Origin: Clostridia bacterium
GTDB lineage: Bacteria; Bacillota; Clostridia; Oscillospirales; Acutalibacteraceae
Length of the DNA: 64,000 nt
Assembly: GCA_017397105.1 (NCBI GenBank)
Contig: JAFQKF010000006.1
Coordinates: 28,348 to 92,347, forward strand
Reading direction: 5' to 3'
The notes beneath the pieces are model-generated. The model had not been told where the DNA came from. It saw nothing but the letters and a program-made list of their open reading frames with translations, and made no database searches. The translations under genes and the position numbers were made by a program. Shown piece by piece: positions 55,301 to 63,327 of the stretch (positions are counted from its first letter, which is position 1; each line of letters opens with the position of its first letter).

Positions 55301-56933
55301 TTCCTACGCTTCCTCCATTGAAGGCCAGCAGGGTTACCTCTACCTTGATACTGAAGACTTCCCCTCAACCCTCTTCACTTACAACAACTGGAGAAACTTC
55401 ATGGAAGATTCTCAGGATATCATTGACGAATACAAGAACTTCGTTCAGGTAGAAATCCCCGAAGCAACCGCAGCATGGAAAGAATACTTCGCTGACGAAA
55501 CAGGTAATGTTGGCATCCCCGGCGGCATTTATCCCTATTATGATGCAACAGGTGCTTACGGCGTTCAGGTTGCAAACCTCAACCTCCCCGACGGTGCAGC
55601 AGGCTTCAATAATCTCCAGGCTATCACCGATGCTAAGAACCTCTTCGGCATTGAAACTGCATTCATCACTAACGGCATTAAGAACACTAAGGAAAGCGGT
55701 CAGCACAACAGAACCGTTCCTTACGACGTTCTTCCCTCAGCCTCTGACGCAGGTAACACTGAACTTGACGTAGAAATTGCATCAGGCTGGAAGGAATACG
55801 TTACCAGAGTTGAAGAGCTTTCCAACGGCCTTAACAATTACTGGGACGGCATGAACTACTACATGGCTATCTTCGAATCCGCAAGAAAGCCCTACACAGA
55901 TACCTGCACAGATCCTCTTGAGTTCTTCATCCACAAGTATGCTACCTTCTACAACAACGGTAACAACACCACCGTTGATGAAAACGGCGATACCGTTAAG
56001 CGTTACACTGATAAGACTTGGGCAAGATTCAAGGCTGCTTACGAGTGCGCTGAGGACCTTGTAGCTCAGGTTCTTCAGAGCCAGGCAAGCGCAAGAACAA
56101 CTCAGTCCATGGTAACCGTTATCCGTGAAGAACTTATGAACGCATACTATGAGCTTGTCGAGTTCGGTGAGATGGCTGACCTCTATGCACTTCTTCAGTA
56201 CATCACCTCTGCAAGACGTATAATCAACCAGGAAAACAACCTTCCTGAGTCTGAAAAGCTCTTCACAGTTGATTCAATCGAGACTCTTTCCAATATGCTC
56301 GACCTTGCAACAAGTGTTTACGATTCCAAGCCCGGTATCGATGAGCAGGAATCTCTCGTTGACCCCACAGCAGGTTCTCTTAAGAACGCTCTTGACTCAC
56401 TTATTTACCGCCTTGCTCCCGATCTTGTTGTAAACGAAGATCTCGTTGGCAACCTTATCGAAATCGGCGAAACCTGGGTTAACAACGGTGTTCTTAACGG
56501 CTACATCTACGGTCTTGCTGAAGGCGATGGCCTCCAGTGGGAACCTGGCTCAGCTAACAACCCCGTATCAGTTGTAGGCGTTAGCGAAGAGGGTGTTAAG
56601 TGCCACGCTCTTACCTACGGTCCCGGCACCGGCTCCTACATCGTTGCTGTTGACTCCGCTAACTCAACCGTATTCCGTTTCACCGCTGTTATCTTCGGCG
56701 ACGTTAACGGTGACGCAAGAATCGACGGCGTTGACAAGATTACTGTAGCTGCTATTTCAAATGGTGTTGCAGGCTCCGACGTTACTGAGGCTGAAATGCT
56801 TGCAGCTGACGTTGACAACAACGGCGTTGTTGACAATTCCGACGCAGCAGCACTTGAACTCGTTTACGGTAGCTACGAAGCAACCATCAATCAGGCTGAA
56901 ACTGTTGAAGGCTCCAGAGTTATCATGAAGTGA
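52308..56933 (+). CDS. Large secreted protein with dockerin-like C-terminus
   Basis: 1541 residues from ATG 52308 (TGGAGGTG upstream). A signal peptide ends near TTFALKYDY. The first ~780 residues have no family I know and are rich in amphipathic helices. Residues ~800-980 hold a run of GTYY-centred repeats (EGTYYTIEV, QGTTYYTTG, QGTYYLRTD, NGTYYTAQN, TGTYYIRNS, NKTYYKVAT) about 18-30 residues apart. A helical stretch follows. Residues ~1460-1525 form a type I dockerin-like pair (FGDVNGDARIDGVD, ADVDNNGVVDNSDA) that would bind calcium and a cohesin. No catalytic module is evident. It is the largest surface gene here, with its own terminator. Confidence 0.75.
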   Translation: MKKAKRILALLLAVVLIATGSSVTTFALKYDYKTPKAVVKNGHTTDMYYFSAEQGGTYVMDLIDDLLPTLNDGMDMRINYSILIDKTIAFGQGYDGFLASVYDLWGAGIISVAKTLNLAGDLERLVINESTCNSYTRRGHATIPDINCIYNLLLFLKENDIVLANLVNDSFDFGLLGSSGTIALKVIPTELENIGPFLTQTVWELLAGLAGKTDEEIAAAAQAQSWDIDALLQDMINFLIGDLLPGVAISIDLKTSSLYDVVNSLIDALLGDMLAPMLTEVIADACDIEATEDYPMGHPDDINNETLVMICGIVEDLVGEYVEPPVYEGDAATYPIAKINKLLTWFLAEGGMSAFIVIDDNGIAITDNFMSLLTDVSRLAIPLVYNLGMDDLPQSEIYTQEQLNIPEGQPGYISQDAVWGQLIKIVLSSITDGYYCPPEADTIVEVGSYALASLCARILPERNFFDQLDANYAEGTYYDYNGEVVEPLAFETQYSTKCKVDGAQVTRTYTVPLAAIQMGYEIGIFFLDGMIDCDFTSVTGTGMQGFEQFLKALVDWVLTRYAPIIGDSFKITTNYPNASDVWLMLDEVLFSLIPTSWLPETVESTFGGAVSQPVKCALDLICNWLLDSVLNLNLQKLLSLLRVNPTGELNDPFLQVLLRIIDRVFYIVFGNKGCLLPSDQATRNPFNTNTTVTSIGGLLSFGSGSYKGNVTELATLGQVVYYLLNNLFNNKESICETLFPLLLSTNYVPKYRDTVSNPDSGILAPGQISVAMLQKYINGAGGKNTVEAPYIVAENVNALTEGTYYTIEVTMTGIQPTATATQVTLPDDFVQGTTYYTTGWEVDDTADAFAQGTYYLRTDTYESVTLDGTNFDGNQTYFSADYAEAVVDETTNGTYYTAQNESSAVTLPEGYVEGTVYYYHPVVSLGATSTGTYYIRNSTYTPQTFIGTAGNNYIKNKTYYKVATTKLEYDYLNSYNPETGKLAMNVYSAGTAATRGIGSYASSIEGQQGYLYLDTEDFPSTLFTYNNWRNFMEDSQDIIDEYKNFVQVEIPEATAAWKEYFADETGNVGIPGGIYPYYDATGAYGVQVANLNLPDGAAGFNNLQAITDAKNLFGIETAFITNGIKNTKESGQHNRTVPYDVLPSASDAGNTELDVEIASGWKEYVTRVEELSNGLNNYWDGMNYYMAIFESARKPYTDTCTDPLEFFIHKYATFYNNGNNTTVDENGDTVKRYTDKTWARFKAAYECAEDLVAQVLQSQASARTTQSMVTVIREELMNAYYELVEFGEMADLYALLQYITSARRIINQENNLPESEKLFTVDSIETLSNMLDLATSVYDSKPGIDEQESLVDPTAGSLKNALDSLIYRLAPDLVVNEDLVGNLIEIGETWVNNGVLNGYIYGLAEGDGLQWEPGSANNPVSVVGVSEEGVKCHALTYGPGTGSYIVAVDSANSTVFRFTAVIFGDVNGDARIDGVDKITVAAISNGVAGSDVTEAEMLAADVDNNGVVDNSDAAALELVYGSYEATINQAETVEGSRVIMK

Positions 56934-56962
56934 TTGCCTGAAATCTCGGCAAACTAAAACCT

Positions 56963-57000
56963 ACGCCCCCCGGAGAAATCCGGGGGGCGTTAAATTTTAT
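56963..57000 (+). terminator. Terminator of the dockerin-protein gene
   Basis: A perfect 12-bp stem, ACGCCCCCCGGA / TCCGGGGGGCGT, with GAAA loop, then taaatttta. Confidence 0.85.
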
Positions 57001-57012
57001 ATTTTCTTTTCA

Positions 57013-57055
57013 AATAAAAAAACGGAGACAGCTTCAATCATAAAGCGTCTCCGTT
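57013..57055 (-). terminator. Terminator of the GH109-kinase-GH4 operon
   Basis: AACGGAGAC plus GCTT pairs with AAGC plus GTCTCCGTT (one unpaired A); the minus-strand RNA then runs into TTTTTTT. Confidence 0.85.
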
Positions 57056-57073
57056 TTGAATTGCTTTGTTAAA

Positions 57074-58357
57074 TCAGTTGTTAAAGAACTGGGGCAGATA
57101 ATCCTTGTGAGCTTCCTTCATTTCTTCAAAGCACTTTGTGGCAGCTTCCCAGTCGCCAACAAGGGGATGAACAAGAAGGGCGTTAAGAGCAGCTTCGTTT
57201 GAGCCTGTTTTCGCAGCCTCAACGGTGTAACGCTCGTATTCCTTTACAATGCTCATAAGGCCGATTATATGCCTGTTCTTGATTTCCTCTACGGGTACGG
57301 GAACAGCGCCGTTTTTGCCTACCTTGGCGGAAATTTCAACAACGTCATCGGGATGCAGGAAGGGCAGAGTGTTGCCGTTTTTGATATTGACAACCTGTTC
57401 TTCGTTAGTATCGTTTGCAATGGAGTTGATAAGTGAAACAGCAACGAGTGAATACTTGTGGCCGCCTCTTTCATCAAGAAGCGCGGGCTTAACGTAAAGT
57501 CCTTCGTCTGAGTACATTTCAAGGAGCTCTTCCTCAATCTCCATGCACTTCTGAGCTCTGCTCTTTTCACCCTCGTGAAGGTGAGCAAGCTTTGCGTTTC
57601 TGCAGTAATAATACTGAAGATATGATGAAGGGATAGCGTGGATTGCGGCAAGTGTTTCAAGTGAGAAGCCGTCATCCTGAATGTTCTTCATTACCTTGGG
57701 GGAGAAGCCCTGCTCAATAAGCTTATCAAGCTGCTCCTCGCCGCCTACCTTAACGGAGGTAATCCAGCTGAGGTGGTTGAGGCCAACGTATGTAATATCG
57801 GAATCATCGCCTGTGATTTCCTTGGTATCGTCAAGCATATCAATGGGAACGTTGCAAAGACCGATGCACTTAACGTTTGTGTTGTTGAGCACGAAATCTG
57901 TGATAATGCCTGAGGGATTGGTGAAGTTTATAAGCCATGCATCGGGGCAGATTGCCTCAATACGGTCACAGATATTCTTAATTACGGGGATTGTACGAAG
58001 AGCCTTGAAGAAGCCGCCGATACCCGTGGTTTCCTGACCGATAAGGTTATATTTAAGCGGAATTGTTTCGTCAATGTGGCGTGCAGGGAGCTTGCCTACT
58101 CTTATCTGAGTAACAACGAAGTCAGCACCCTGAAGAGCAGTGTCAAGGTCATCGGTGAGAACTGTTTCACAGTCAACGCCCTCAGCCTTGAGCATACGAA
58201 TGCAAAGGTTACCTACGATTGTTCTTTTGCGCTCATCAATATCCATAAAGGAGATTTTCTTGAGCTTGAGGCTGTCCTTAGCCTTGAGGAATCCGTCAAT
58301 AAGCTCGGGGCAATAGGTGCTGCCTGAGCCGATTACGGCAACGGTAATTTCTTTCAT
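57074..58357 (-). CDS. GH4-family NAD- and metal-dependent glycosidase
   Basis: 427 residues, the 6-phospho-beta-glucosidase type. NAD-binding VAVIGSGSTYCPELI at the start, GLCNVP near ~168 with the metal-binding Cys, and VGLNHLSW near ~197 with the metal-binding His. GH4 cleaves by oxidation and elimination and often acts on 6-phosphorylated disaccharides. Last gene of the operon with GlcNAc kinase, so its substrate may be an amino-sugar disaccharide; that is inference. No PTS gene is nearby. GGAGGAG precedes ATG. Confidence 0.92.
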   Translation of the reverse strand: MKEITVAVIGSGSTYCPELIDGFLKAKDSLKLKKISFMDIDERKRTIVGNLCIRMLKAEGVDCETVLTDDLDTALQGADFVVTQIRVGKLPARHIDETIPLKYNLIGQETTGIGGFFKALRTIPVIKNICDRIEAICPDAWLINFTNPSGIITDFVLNNTNVKCIGLCNVPIDMLDDTKEITGDDSDITYVGLNHLSWITSVKVGGEEQLDKLIEQGFSPKVMKNIQDDGFSLETLAAIHAIPSSYLQYYYCRNAKLAHLHEGEKSRAQKCMEIEEELLEMYSDEGLYVKPALLDERGGHKYSLVAVSLINSIANDTNEEQVVNIKNGNTLPFLHPDDVVEISAKVGKNGAVPVPVEEIKNRHIIGLMSIVKEYERYTVEAAKTGSNEAALNALLVHPLVGDWEAATKCFEEMKEAHKDYLPQFFNN

Positions 58358-58375
58358 TTCAGTTCTCCTCCTCTA

Positions 58376-59317
58376 TTATTTAACATAATCCTGAAGTATC
58401 CAGTTTACGCAGCCTGTAACAGGCGGAGCATTAAGGGTGATAAAGTTAAGCTTTTTGCCGCTGAGTTCAACAGCCTGCTCTTTGAGAAGCTTAACGTAAG
58501 TGGGATTGTTGAGCTTAACGTTGATTGAGCCTGAAAGAACAACCTCAACCTCGTCGCCGTCAAAATCCATCTGCTTTGCAAGTGAAGAAATGAACTGAGC
58601 GCCTCTTTTTGCGGTAGCCTTTACTACTCCGAGTGCGGGCTCGTCACCGTTTTCAGCGGCTTCAAAGAGCATACCGACTACTTTTCTGATGTAGGTATCA
58701 GCATCTTCATCCTCAAGCTTTGCAACGAAATCAAGCAAATCATCTCTTGAATTGAAGCCGAATTCGTCAAAGAATTTCTGAGTAAGCGCGGTCTTTTCTC
58801 CGCATACGAAGAGCTCGTCATACACAAGCTTGTAAGCCTGCTCTCTTACCCAGAGTCCGCCGCCGAAGTCGCCGGTGAAGTTGCCGAGGCCTGCAAGCTG
58901 GAGCATATTGCCCTTAGAGTCAACGGCGTTGCAGCAAACGCCCGTGCCGCAGTTATAGCCTATAGCCGCACCGCTTATGGAGCCCGCTTTTACAACGATA
59001 AAGCCGTCATTAAAAATCTCAAAATTCTTAAGACCTTTTTCTCTGAGCATATCGCACATAATATCGTGCTGATAAGGGTGATCAATTCCTGCAAGACCCA
59101 TGAGGGTGAAATCAACGTCATCAATGGTTATGCCTGCGCTCTTTACAAGCTCGCAAAGACCCTCCCAGATAACTGCTGAAGCTCCTACAAAGGCTGTATC
59201 AATATTTTCGTGGTTGCTGCCTGCTCCTGTAACGCTTGCAAGCATTTCTTTGTTTTCGTTAAAGAGGGCAAAAGCGGTTTTAGTGCCGCCGCCGTCAACA
59301 CCTATGTAATAAGCCAT
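58376..59317 (-). CDS. BadF/BadG-type N-acetylglucosamine kinase
   Basis: 313 residues with the ASKHA fold: phosphate loop VDGGGTKTAFALF at the start, LAGIDHPYQ near ~75, YNCGTGVCCNA near ~120 and GGGLWVREQAY near ~150. It probably phosphorylates GlcNAc (or GalNAc) with ATP. It lies between GH109 and GH4 genes with gaps of 3 and 18 bases, so it likely phosphorylates the sugar those enzymes release. Confidence 0.88.
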   Translation of the reverse strand: MAYYIGVDGGGTKTAFALFNENKEMLASVTGAGSNHENIDTAFVGASAVIWEGLCELVKSAGITIDDVDFTLMGLAGIDHPYQHDIMCDMLREKGLKNFEIFNDGFIVVKAGSISGAAIGYNCGTGVCCNAVDSKGNMLQLAGLGNFTGDFGGGLWVREQAYKLVYDELFVCGEKTALTQKFFDEFGFNSRDDLLDFVAKLEDEDADTYIRKVVGMLFEAAENGDEPALGVVKATAKRGAQFISSLAKQMDFDGDEVEVVLSGSINVKLNNPTYVKLLKEQAVELSGKKLNFITLNAPPVTGCVNWILQDYVK

Positions 59318-59320
59318 TTA

Positions 59321-60610
59321 TTATTCCTTTCCTTCCTCGGTATTTTCGCACTTGAAGAAATCGTTGCAGACCTCTTCAAGGCAGTAAACGCCTCTGCGGT
59401 AAGGCTCACGGTCAATCCACATTCCGTTTGTGAAATCGGGCACTGCAACGGGCTGGCTGCCGAGAGCTATGGATTCCTCTGAAAGGCAGGTGATTGCCAT
59501 CCAGGCCGCTGTATCGTAAACGTCGATGGGTGATGAGCCGTCATTTTCTTTGACTGCGTCTGCAAATGCGCTCAGTACAAGGAAGTCCATGCCGCCGTGG
59601 CCTGCGTGGATGCCTTCTCTTGAATACTTCTGCCAAAGGGGATGCTCATACTGTTCCATGAAGGGCTCAAAATCCTTCCAGCTGTGGTCCCATGAGGGGG
59701 TATCGTCATCAGCGGGCATACCGTCAAGGTAAAGCTGGTCGCCATCCTCCATATAGATGCCCTTTGTGCCCTGAATGCGGTAACCTCTTGAATAGGGGCG
59801 GGGGAGAGAGCAGTCGTGAGTGAGGAGGATTGTTTCGCCGTTTGCGCACTTGATCATAGTGGTAACGATATCGCCTTCGTTAAAGTTGTAGTTGGCAATG
59901 TCATAATCCTCGCCCTTGTTTTTCTTTATCCATTCGTTAAGACCTCTTGACTTTGAAGCCATTGAGGTAAGGGAAACAAATCTGTTGCCTCTGTTAATGG
60001 AGAGAAGCTTTGAAATGGGGCCGAGCTGGTGGGTGGGATAAAGCTCGCCGTTTCTATGCTGGAAATTGAAGAGTCTGCCGTGGCGGTTTTCTCTGCCCAT
60101 GCTGATTTCTTCTCTCAGATCGTGCTGATAGCCGCCCTGAACGTGAACAACCTCACCGAAAAGGCCCTGTCTTTCCATGTTGAAAAGAGCCATTTCAGCT
60201 CTGTCATAGCAGCAGTTTTCAAGCAGCATGCAGAATTTGCCTGTATCCTGGCTTGTGCGTACCATCTGCCAGCATTCCTCAACGCTTGCGCTTCCGCCAA
60301 CTTCAATAGCAACGTGCTTGCCTGCGCGCATTGCGTCTATAGCAATTCTGGAGTGGGTAATCCAGGTGGTGCAGCAAAGGATTGCGTCAAGGTCATCTCT
60401 TGCAAGCAGCTGCTTGTAATCAAGATACATTTCGGCATCCATGCCGGTTTCTTCTTTAACTATTTCAACGCCATTCTGAGCTCTGTCTTCATATTTGTCA
60501 CAAACGGCAGGCACGGTAACACCGTCAACCTTAAGGAGCTCACGAAGCATTCCGCTGCCTCTGCCGCTTATACCTATAACACCGATTTTAACGTTTTCTT
60601 TTCTAGCCAT
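59321..60610 (-). CDS. GH109-type NAD-dependent alpha-N-acetylgalactosaminidase
   Basis: 429 residues from ATG 60610 (GGATG 7 bases upstream). Gfo/Idh/MocA Rossmann start (GVIGISGRGSGM), then the GH109 marks ENCCYDRAEMALFNMERQG, GGYQHDLREE, and YPTHQLGPISKLLSINRGNRF with SLTSMASKS. GH109 enzymes use tightly bound NAD to remove terminal alpha-GalNAc, as on blood-group A and mucin glycans. No Tat or Sec signal, so cytoplasmic. Some relatives outside GH109 are sugar dehydrogenases, so activity should not be taken as certain. Confidence 0.87.
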   Translation of the reverse strand: MARKENVKIGVIGISGRGSGMLRELLKVDGVTVPAVCDKYEDRAQNGVEIVKEETGMDAEMYLDYKQLLARDDLDAILCCTTWITHSRIAIDAMRAGKHVAIEVGGSASVEECWQMVRTSQDTGKFCMLLENCCYDRAEMALFNMERQGLFGEVVHVQGGYQHDLREEISMGRENRHGRLFNFQHRNGELYPTHQLGPISKLLSINRGNRFVSLTSMASKSRGLNEWIKKNKGEDYDIANYNFNEGDIVTTMIKCANGETILLTHDCSLPRPYSRGYRIQGTKGIYMEDGDQLYLDGMPADDDTPSWDHSWKDFEPFMEQYEHPLWQKYSREGIHAGHGGMDFLVLSAFADAVKENDGSSPIDVYDTAAWMAITCLSEESIALGSQPVAVPDFTNGMWIDREPYRRGVYCLEEVCNDFFKCENTEEGKE

Positions 60611-60639
60611 AACAATCACATCCAAAACATTGTACTTCA

Positions 60640-60692
60640 GGAGTTTGATTACTCCGAAAAATAATTATATAATTAATTGTATAAAAATTCAA
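60640..60692 (-). promoter_or_regulatory. Promoter and start-site inverted repeat of the GH109 operon
   Basis: Minus strand: TTGAAT (60687-60692), 17-base spacer, TATAAT (60664-60669). The inverted repeat GGAGT-N6-ACTCC (60640-60655) falls at the expected transcription start and could be a repressor site. No regulator gene is adjacent. Confidence 0.7.
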
Positions 60693-60705
60693 CAGGTTTG
60701 AAGAA

Positions 60706-61239
60706 TCATTTGAAATATCTTTTGAATATTTTTCTCCATTTTGCAAGGTAGAGCTCAATGATCTTGGTAAGAGCTATGTCATAGATTATAAAAGCTACCG
60801 TGCCTGCGCCGAGAAGCATGGGTACTGCGATAAGACCGTAGGTTTCAATTTCGTCAATCTCAAGCCCCATAAGAGCTATGAGTACGTAGTAGGAAGCACC
60901 GATTGATACAACGAACGATACGGTTTTTAAAATCCATGCAATCCAGTTTTTGAAATGACCTTCAAGGATTGCTTTGATTATGGGGTAATAGCCGAAGAAT
61001 GCAATGTACATTGCGGCAACCTCTTTATTCGGCACAAGCAGAGCACCGAGGATTGCAACCGTTGCGTATACGCCGAAAGCCCACTTTTTATCAATCTCAA
61101 TAACAATCGGGATTATAAGAATGCCTGCTGCGGCAGGAAGGGCATATGTTAAAAACGGTATAATTGCAACCGAAATAAGTATAACAAGCGACAAGGCGGC
61201 AACGATGCCGCCTATTGCGCATTTTGAACTCTGATTCAA
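60706..61239 (-). CDS. Integral membrane protein of unknown function
   Basis: 177 residues from TTG 61239, set by AGGAGG 7 bases upstream; no suitable ATG fits. Five or so membrane segments, with YYPIIKAILEGHFKNW between two of them, and a basic C-terminal tail. Third gene of the DUF5685/J-like operon (11 bases after the J-like gene). I do not recognise the family. Confidence 0.7.
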   Translation of the reverse strand: MNQSSKCAIGGIVAALSLVILISVAIIPFLTYALPAAAGILIIPIVIEIDKKWAFGVYATVAILGALLVPNKEVAAMYIAFFGYYPIIKAILEGHFKNWIAWILKTVSFVVSIGASYYVLIALMGLEIDEIETYGLIAVPMLLGAGTVAFIIYDIALTKIIELYLAKWRKIFKRYFK

Positions 61240-61250
61240 AGTGTTTCCTC

Positions 61251-61865
61251 CTAACAGCAGGGAATAATGTCGCCGCCGAAGCATTCGCAGCAACAGTCAG
61301 CACACAAAAGACCTGAGCAGATATCGCATGAGCTGCAGCCTTTGCGTGAGCCGGAGCCTGTTTTGTAACCGCCGTTTCTTGCTCTTTTAATTGAATTGAG
61401 TGCGGCTGAGTAGGTGGAGTTTGAAGGGTCCATATTACAGGCGGTTTCAAAATTGTGCGCGGCTTCTTCAAGCCAGCCCCTTTTCTGAAGAACGCTTCCT
61501 TTGAGATAATACCATTCGGCATTGCGCTCGGAAACAGGAATTCCGTCAAGAAGAAGCTGAGCGTCATCAATCCTGCCGCTTTTGATTTTTGCGCGGATAT
61601 CCGCAAAATCGGATGAAGCGTAAGAGGTGTTTGCCTGATAATATCCGCCGCCTGCAGATTGGGAGGATGAACGGGAGGAGCCCTCCATGATTATGCGGTC
61701 ATATGCTTCATCAAGCTCCTGCATCTTCTTTTCGGCAACGGAGGCAAGCGGACCGTTGGAGTAACGGTCATTCTGATATTTTCTTGCAAGCTCCTTGTAA
61801 GCGGCTTTTACCTGCTCAATCGGAGCACCCTGGGGGATACCTAAAACGTCATACGGATTTCTCAT
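61251..61865 (-). CDS. J-domain-like protein with Cys-rich C-terminus, HPD motif lost
   Basis: 204 residues from ATG 61865 (GAGGTG upstream). N-terminal J-like domain: NPYDVLGIPQGAPIEQVKAAYKELAR, but KYQNDRYSNGP stands where HPD is expected. A helical TPR-like part (~85-160) follows, and the last ~30 residues carry many Cys (CSSCDICSGLLCADCCCECFG), ending in CC. Without HPD it should not stimulate DnaK in the normal way. The Cys tail could bind metal or be a membrane/lipid tether. It is flanked by a DUF5685 gene and a membrane protein gene. Confidence 0.82.
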   Translation of the reverse strand: MRNPYDVLGIPQGAPIEQVKAAYKELARKYQNDRYSNGPLASVAEKKMQELDEAYDRIIMEGSSRSSSQSAGGGYYQANTSYASSDFADIRAKIKSGRIDDAQLLLDGIPVSERNAEWYYLKGSVLQKRGWLEEAAHNFETACNMDPSNSTYSAALNSIKRARNGGYKTGSGSRKGCSSCDICSGLLCADCCCECFGGDIIPCC

Positions 61866-61878
61866 TTTAACACCTCTT

Positions 61879-62769
61879 TTATACACTTATTTCCTTTTTG
61901 TTTTTGCAATCCGATGCAGTGTATTTTGAAAGCACTTCATTGGCGGAAAGCTCAAGACCTTTATATATAATATTGCTGATTATTGAACCGAATCTTTTGG
62001 CTTCAAGCAGGTCGAATGCCGCAACAGCCTCACTCTGGGTGAGATTGAGCATTTGCCTTGCTTTTTCGGCAAAGGATTGCTTTTCTGACTTGTTATCGAA
62101 ATTCGATATTTCACCTGCGAAAGGATTGAAATCACCTGATTTAACGTCTTTTTCAAGGTCATCAACAGCGTCGAGGATATACACAAACCGCCCCACCATG
62201 TAGCCGAGGGTTGAAACGATAAGCTTATCATCTCCATCAAGACCGAAGGAGAAAATATCGGCAAGTGCTCTTGCACTCGGCTCGGCAGCCTCGTCAATGC
62301 CGGCGTTTTTCTTTTCGGCAATACTTTGTTTTTCAATTGCCGCTTTTGTGACAGCATCCGTTTCGGGGGAGAGCCGCTTTGCTTTTTTGTGCATCAGAGC
62401 AACAAACGGAAATACAAGTGCCGAAAGAATTTTATTCTTTACACCTTTATCGTGAAGATTATCAAGTAATTTATAATATACTGTAATTATAACAGCATCA
62501 GCGCAAGAGTCAAGCAAAGAAGACTCAGCGCATTTAAGGCATTTTTTTGCGGGATTGTAAGGGCATCTGCTGTGAAGGAAGCGGCATTTTTCATCCCTGA
62601 GAGCGAGAGTGATAAGCGCCGCCAGAGTGAAATCAAAACTCAGAAAAAGCTGAGCTAAAGGGGAGTAACGCCTGCCGAGATTTTTGCACAAAGAGCAGTA
62701 AACACCGCGGTACATTTCGTATTCACTCATTTTTAAATCCGGTTTATAAGCCTTAACGTACCCAAGCAA
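61879..62769 (-). CDS. DUF5685-family protein
   Basis: 296 residues from TTG 62769. The protein then begins MLGYVKAYKPDLKMSEYE, which fits the usual beginning of this family; GGGGTAG lies upstream. Features: GVYCSLCKNLGRRY, clustered Cys (CPYNPAKKCLKCAE), and an Asp-rich helix YILDAVDDLEKDVKSGDFNPF that recalls isoprenoid-synthase-type helices. The function of the family is not known. It is the first gene of a three-gene minus-strand operon. Confidence 0.78.
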   Translation of the reverse strand: MLGYVKAYKPDLKMSEYEMYRGVYCSLCKNLGRRYSPLAQLFLSFDFTLAALITLALRDEKCRFLHSRCPYNPAKKCLKCAESSLLDSCADAVIITVYYKLLDNLHDKGVKNKILSALVFPFVALMHKKAKRLSPETDAVTKAAIEKQSIAEKKNAGIDEAAEPSARALADIFSFGLDGDDKLIVSTLGYMVGRFVYILDAVDDLEKDVKSGDFNPFAGEISNFDNKSEKQSFAEKARQMLNLTQSEAVAAFDLLEAKRFGSIISNIIYKGLELSANEVLSKYTASDCKNKKEISV

Positions 62770-62889
62770 AACACACTACCCCACTTTCTTAAAAATAATA
62801 TACTATAAAAGAGAGCGGAATAGTTTAACTAAATGTGAATTTTAAGATTGACTCAGAAAAAACTAATTAAAAAAATTACAAATATAGCC

Positions 62890-62918
62890 TTGACAACTGA
62901 AACCTCTTGTGCTAAAAT
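62890..62918 (+). promoter_or_regulatory. SigA-type promoter of the tRNA cluster
   Basis: TTGACA (62890-62895), 17-base spacer, TAAAAT (62913-62918), 16 bases before tRNA-Gly. Confidence 0.88.
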
Positions 62919-62934
62919 AACTTGCGTTGTACGC

Positions 62935-63008
62935 GCGGGTGTAGTTCAATGGTAGAATCCCAGCCTTCCAAGCTGGTTGTGTGGGTTCGATTCCCATCAC
63001 CCGCTCCA
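62935..63008 (+). tRNA. tRNA-Gly (TCC)
   Basis: Acceptor GCGGGTG/CACCCGC, anticodon loop CTTCCAA with TCC, T-loop GGTTCGATTCC, encoded CCA. Confidence 0.97.
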
Positions 63009-63012
63009 TTGT

Positions 63013-63089
<77 letters not shown>

Positions 63090-63092
63090 TAT

Positions 63093-63170
63093 GGTGGATA
63101 TAGCTCAGTTGGTTAGAGTGCCAGGTTGTGGCCCTGGAGGTCATGGGTTCGAATCCCATTATCCACCCCA
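63093..63170 (+). tRNA. tRNA-His (GTG)
   Basis: Acceptor GTGGATA/TATCCAC with the extra G at 63093 opposite C73, as expected for His. Anticodon loop TTGTGGC with GTG; encoded CCA. Confidence 0.97.
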
Positions 63171-63182
63171 TTAAAAAAACAG

Positions 63183-63207
63183 CGCAGGAATAATCCTGCG
63201 TTTTTTA
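63183..63207 (+). terminator. Terminator after tRNA-His
   Basis: CGCAGGA-taa-TCCTGCG with its six-T tail. It separates tRNA-Gln, whose own promoter I cannot identify, so read-through may supply it. Confidence 0.85.
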
Positions 63208-63222
63208 TTTATACAAATATTT

Positions 63223-63297
63223 TGGGGCGTAGCCAAGGGGTAAGGCACGGGACTTTGACTCCCGCATCCGCTGGTTCAAATCCAGCCGTCCCAGCCA
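63223..63297 (+). tRNA. tRNA-Gln (TTG)
   Basis: Acceptor TGGGGCG/CGTCCCA, anticodon loop CTTTGAC with TTG, encoded CCA. Confidence 0.97.
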
Positions 63298-63327
63298 AAC
63301 AGCGCCTCTTTCGAGGCTTGGATAAGA

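Noticed and set aside
59321-60610. Plain Gfo/Idh/MocA sugar dehydrogenase
   Set aside because: The YPTHxLGP, INRGxRF and ENCCYDR signatures are those of GH109, so that call is preferred, with activity left open.
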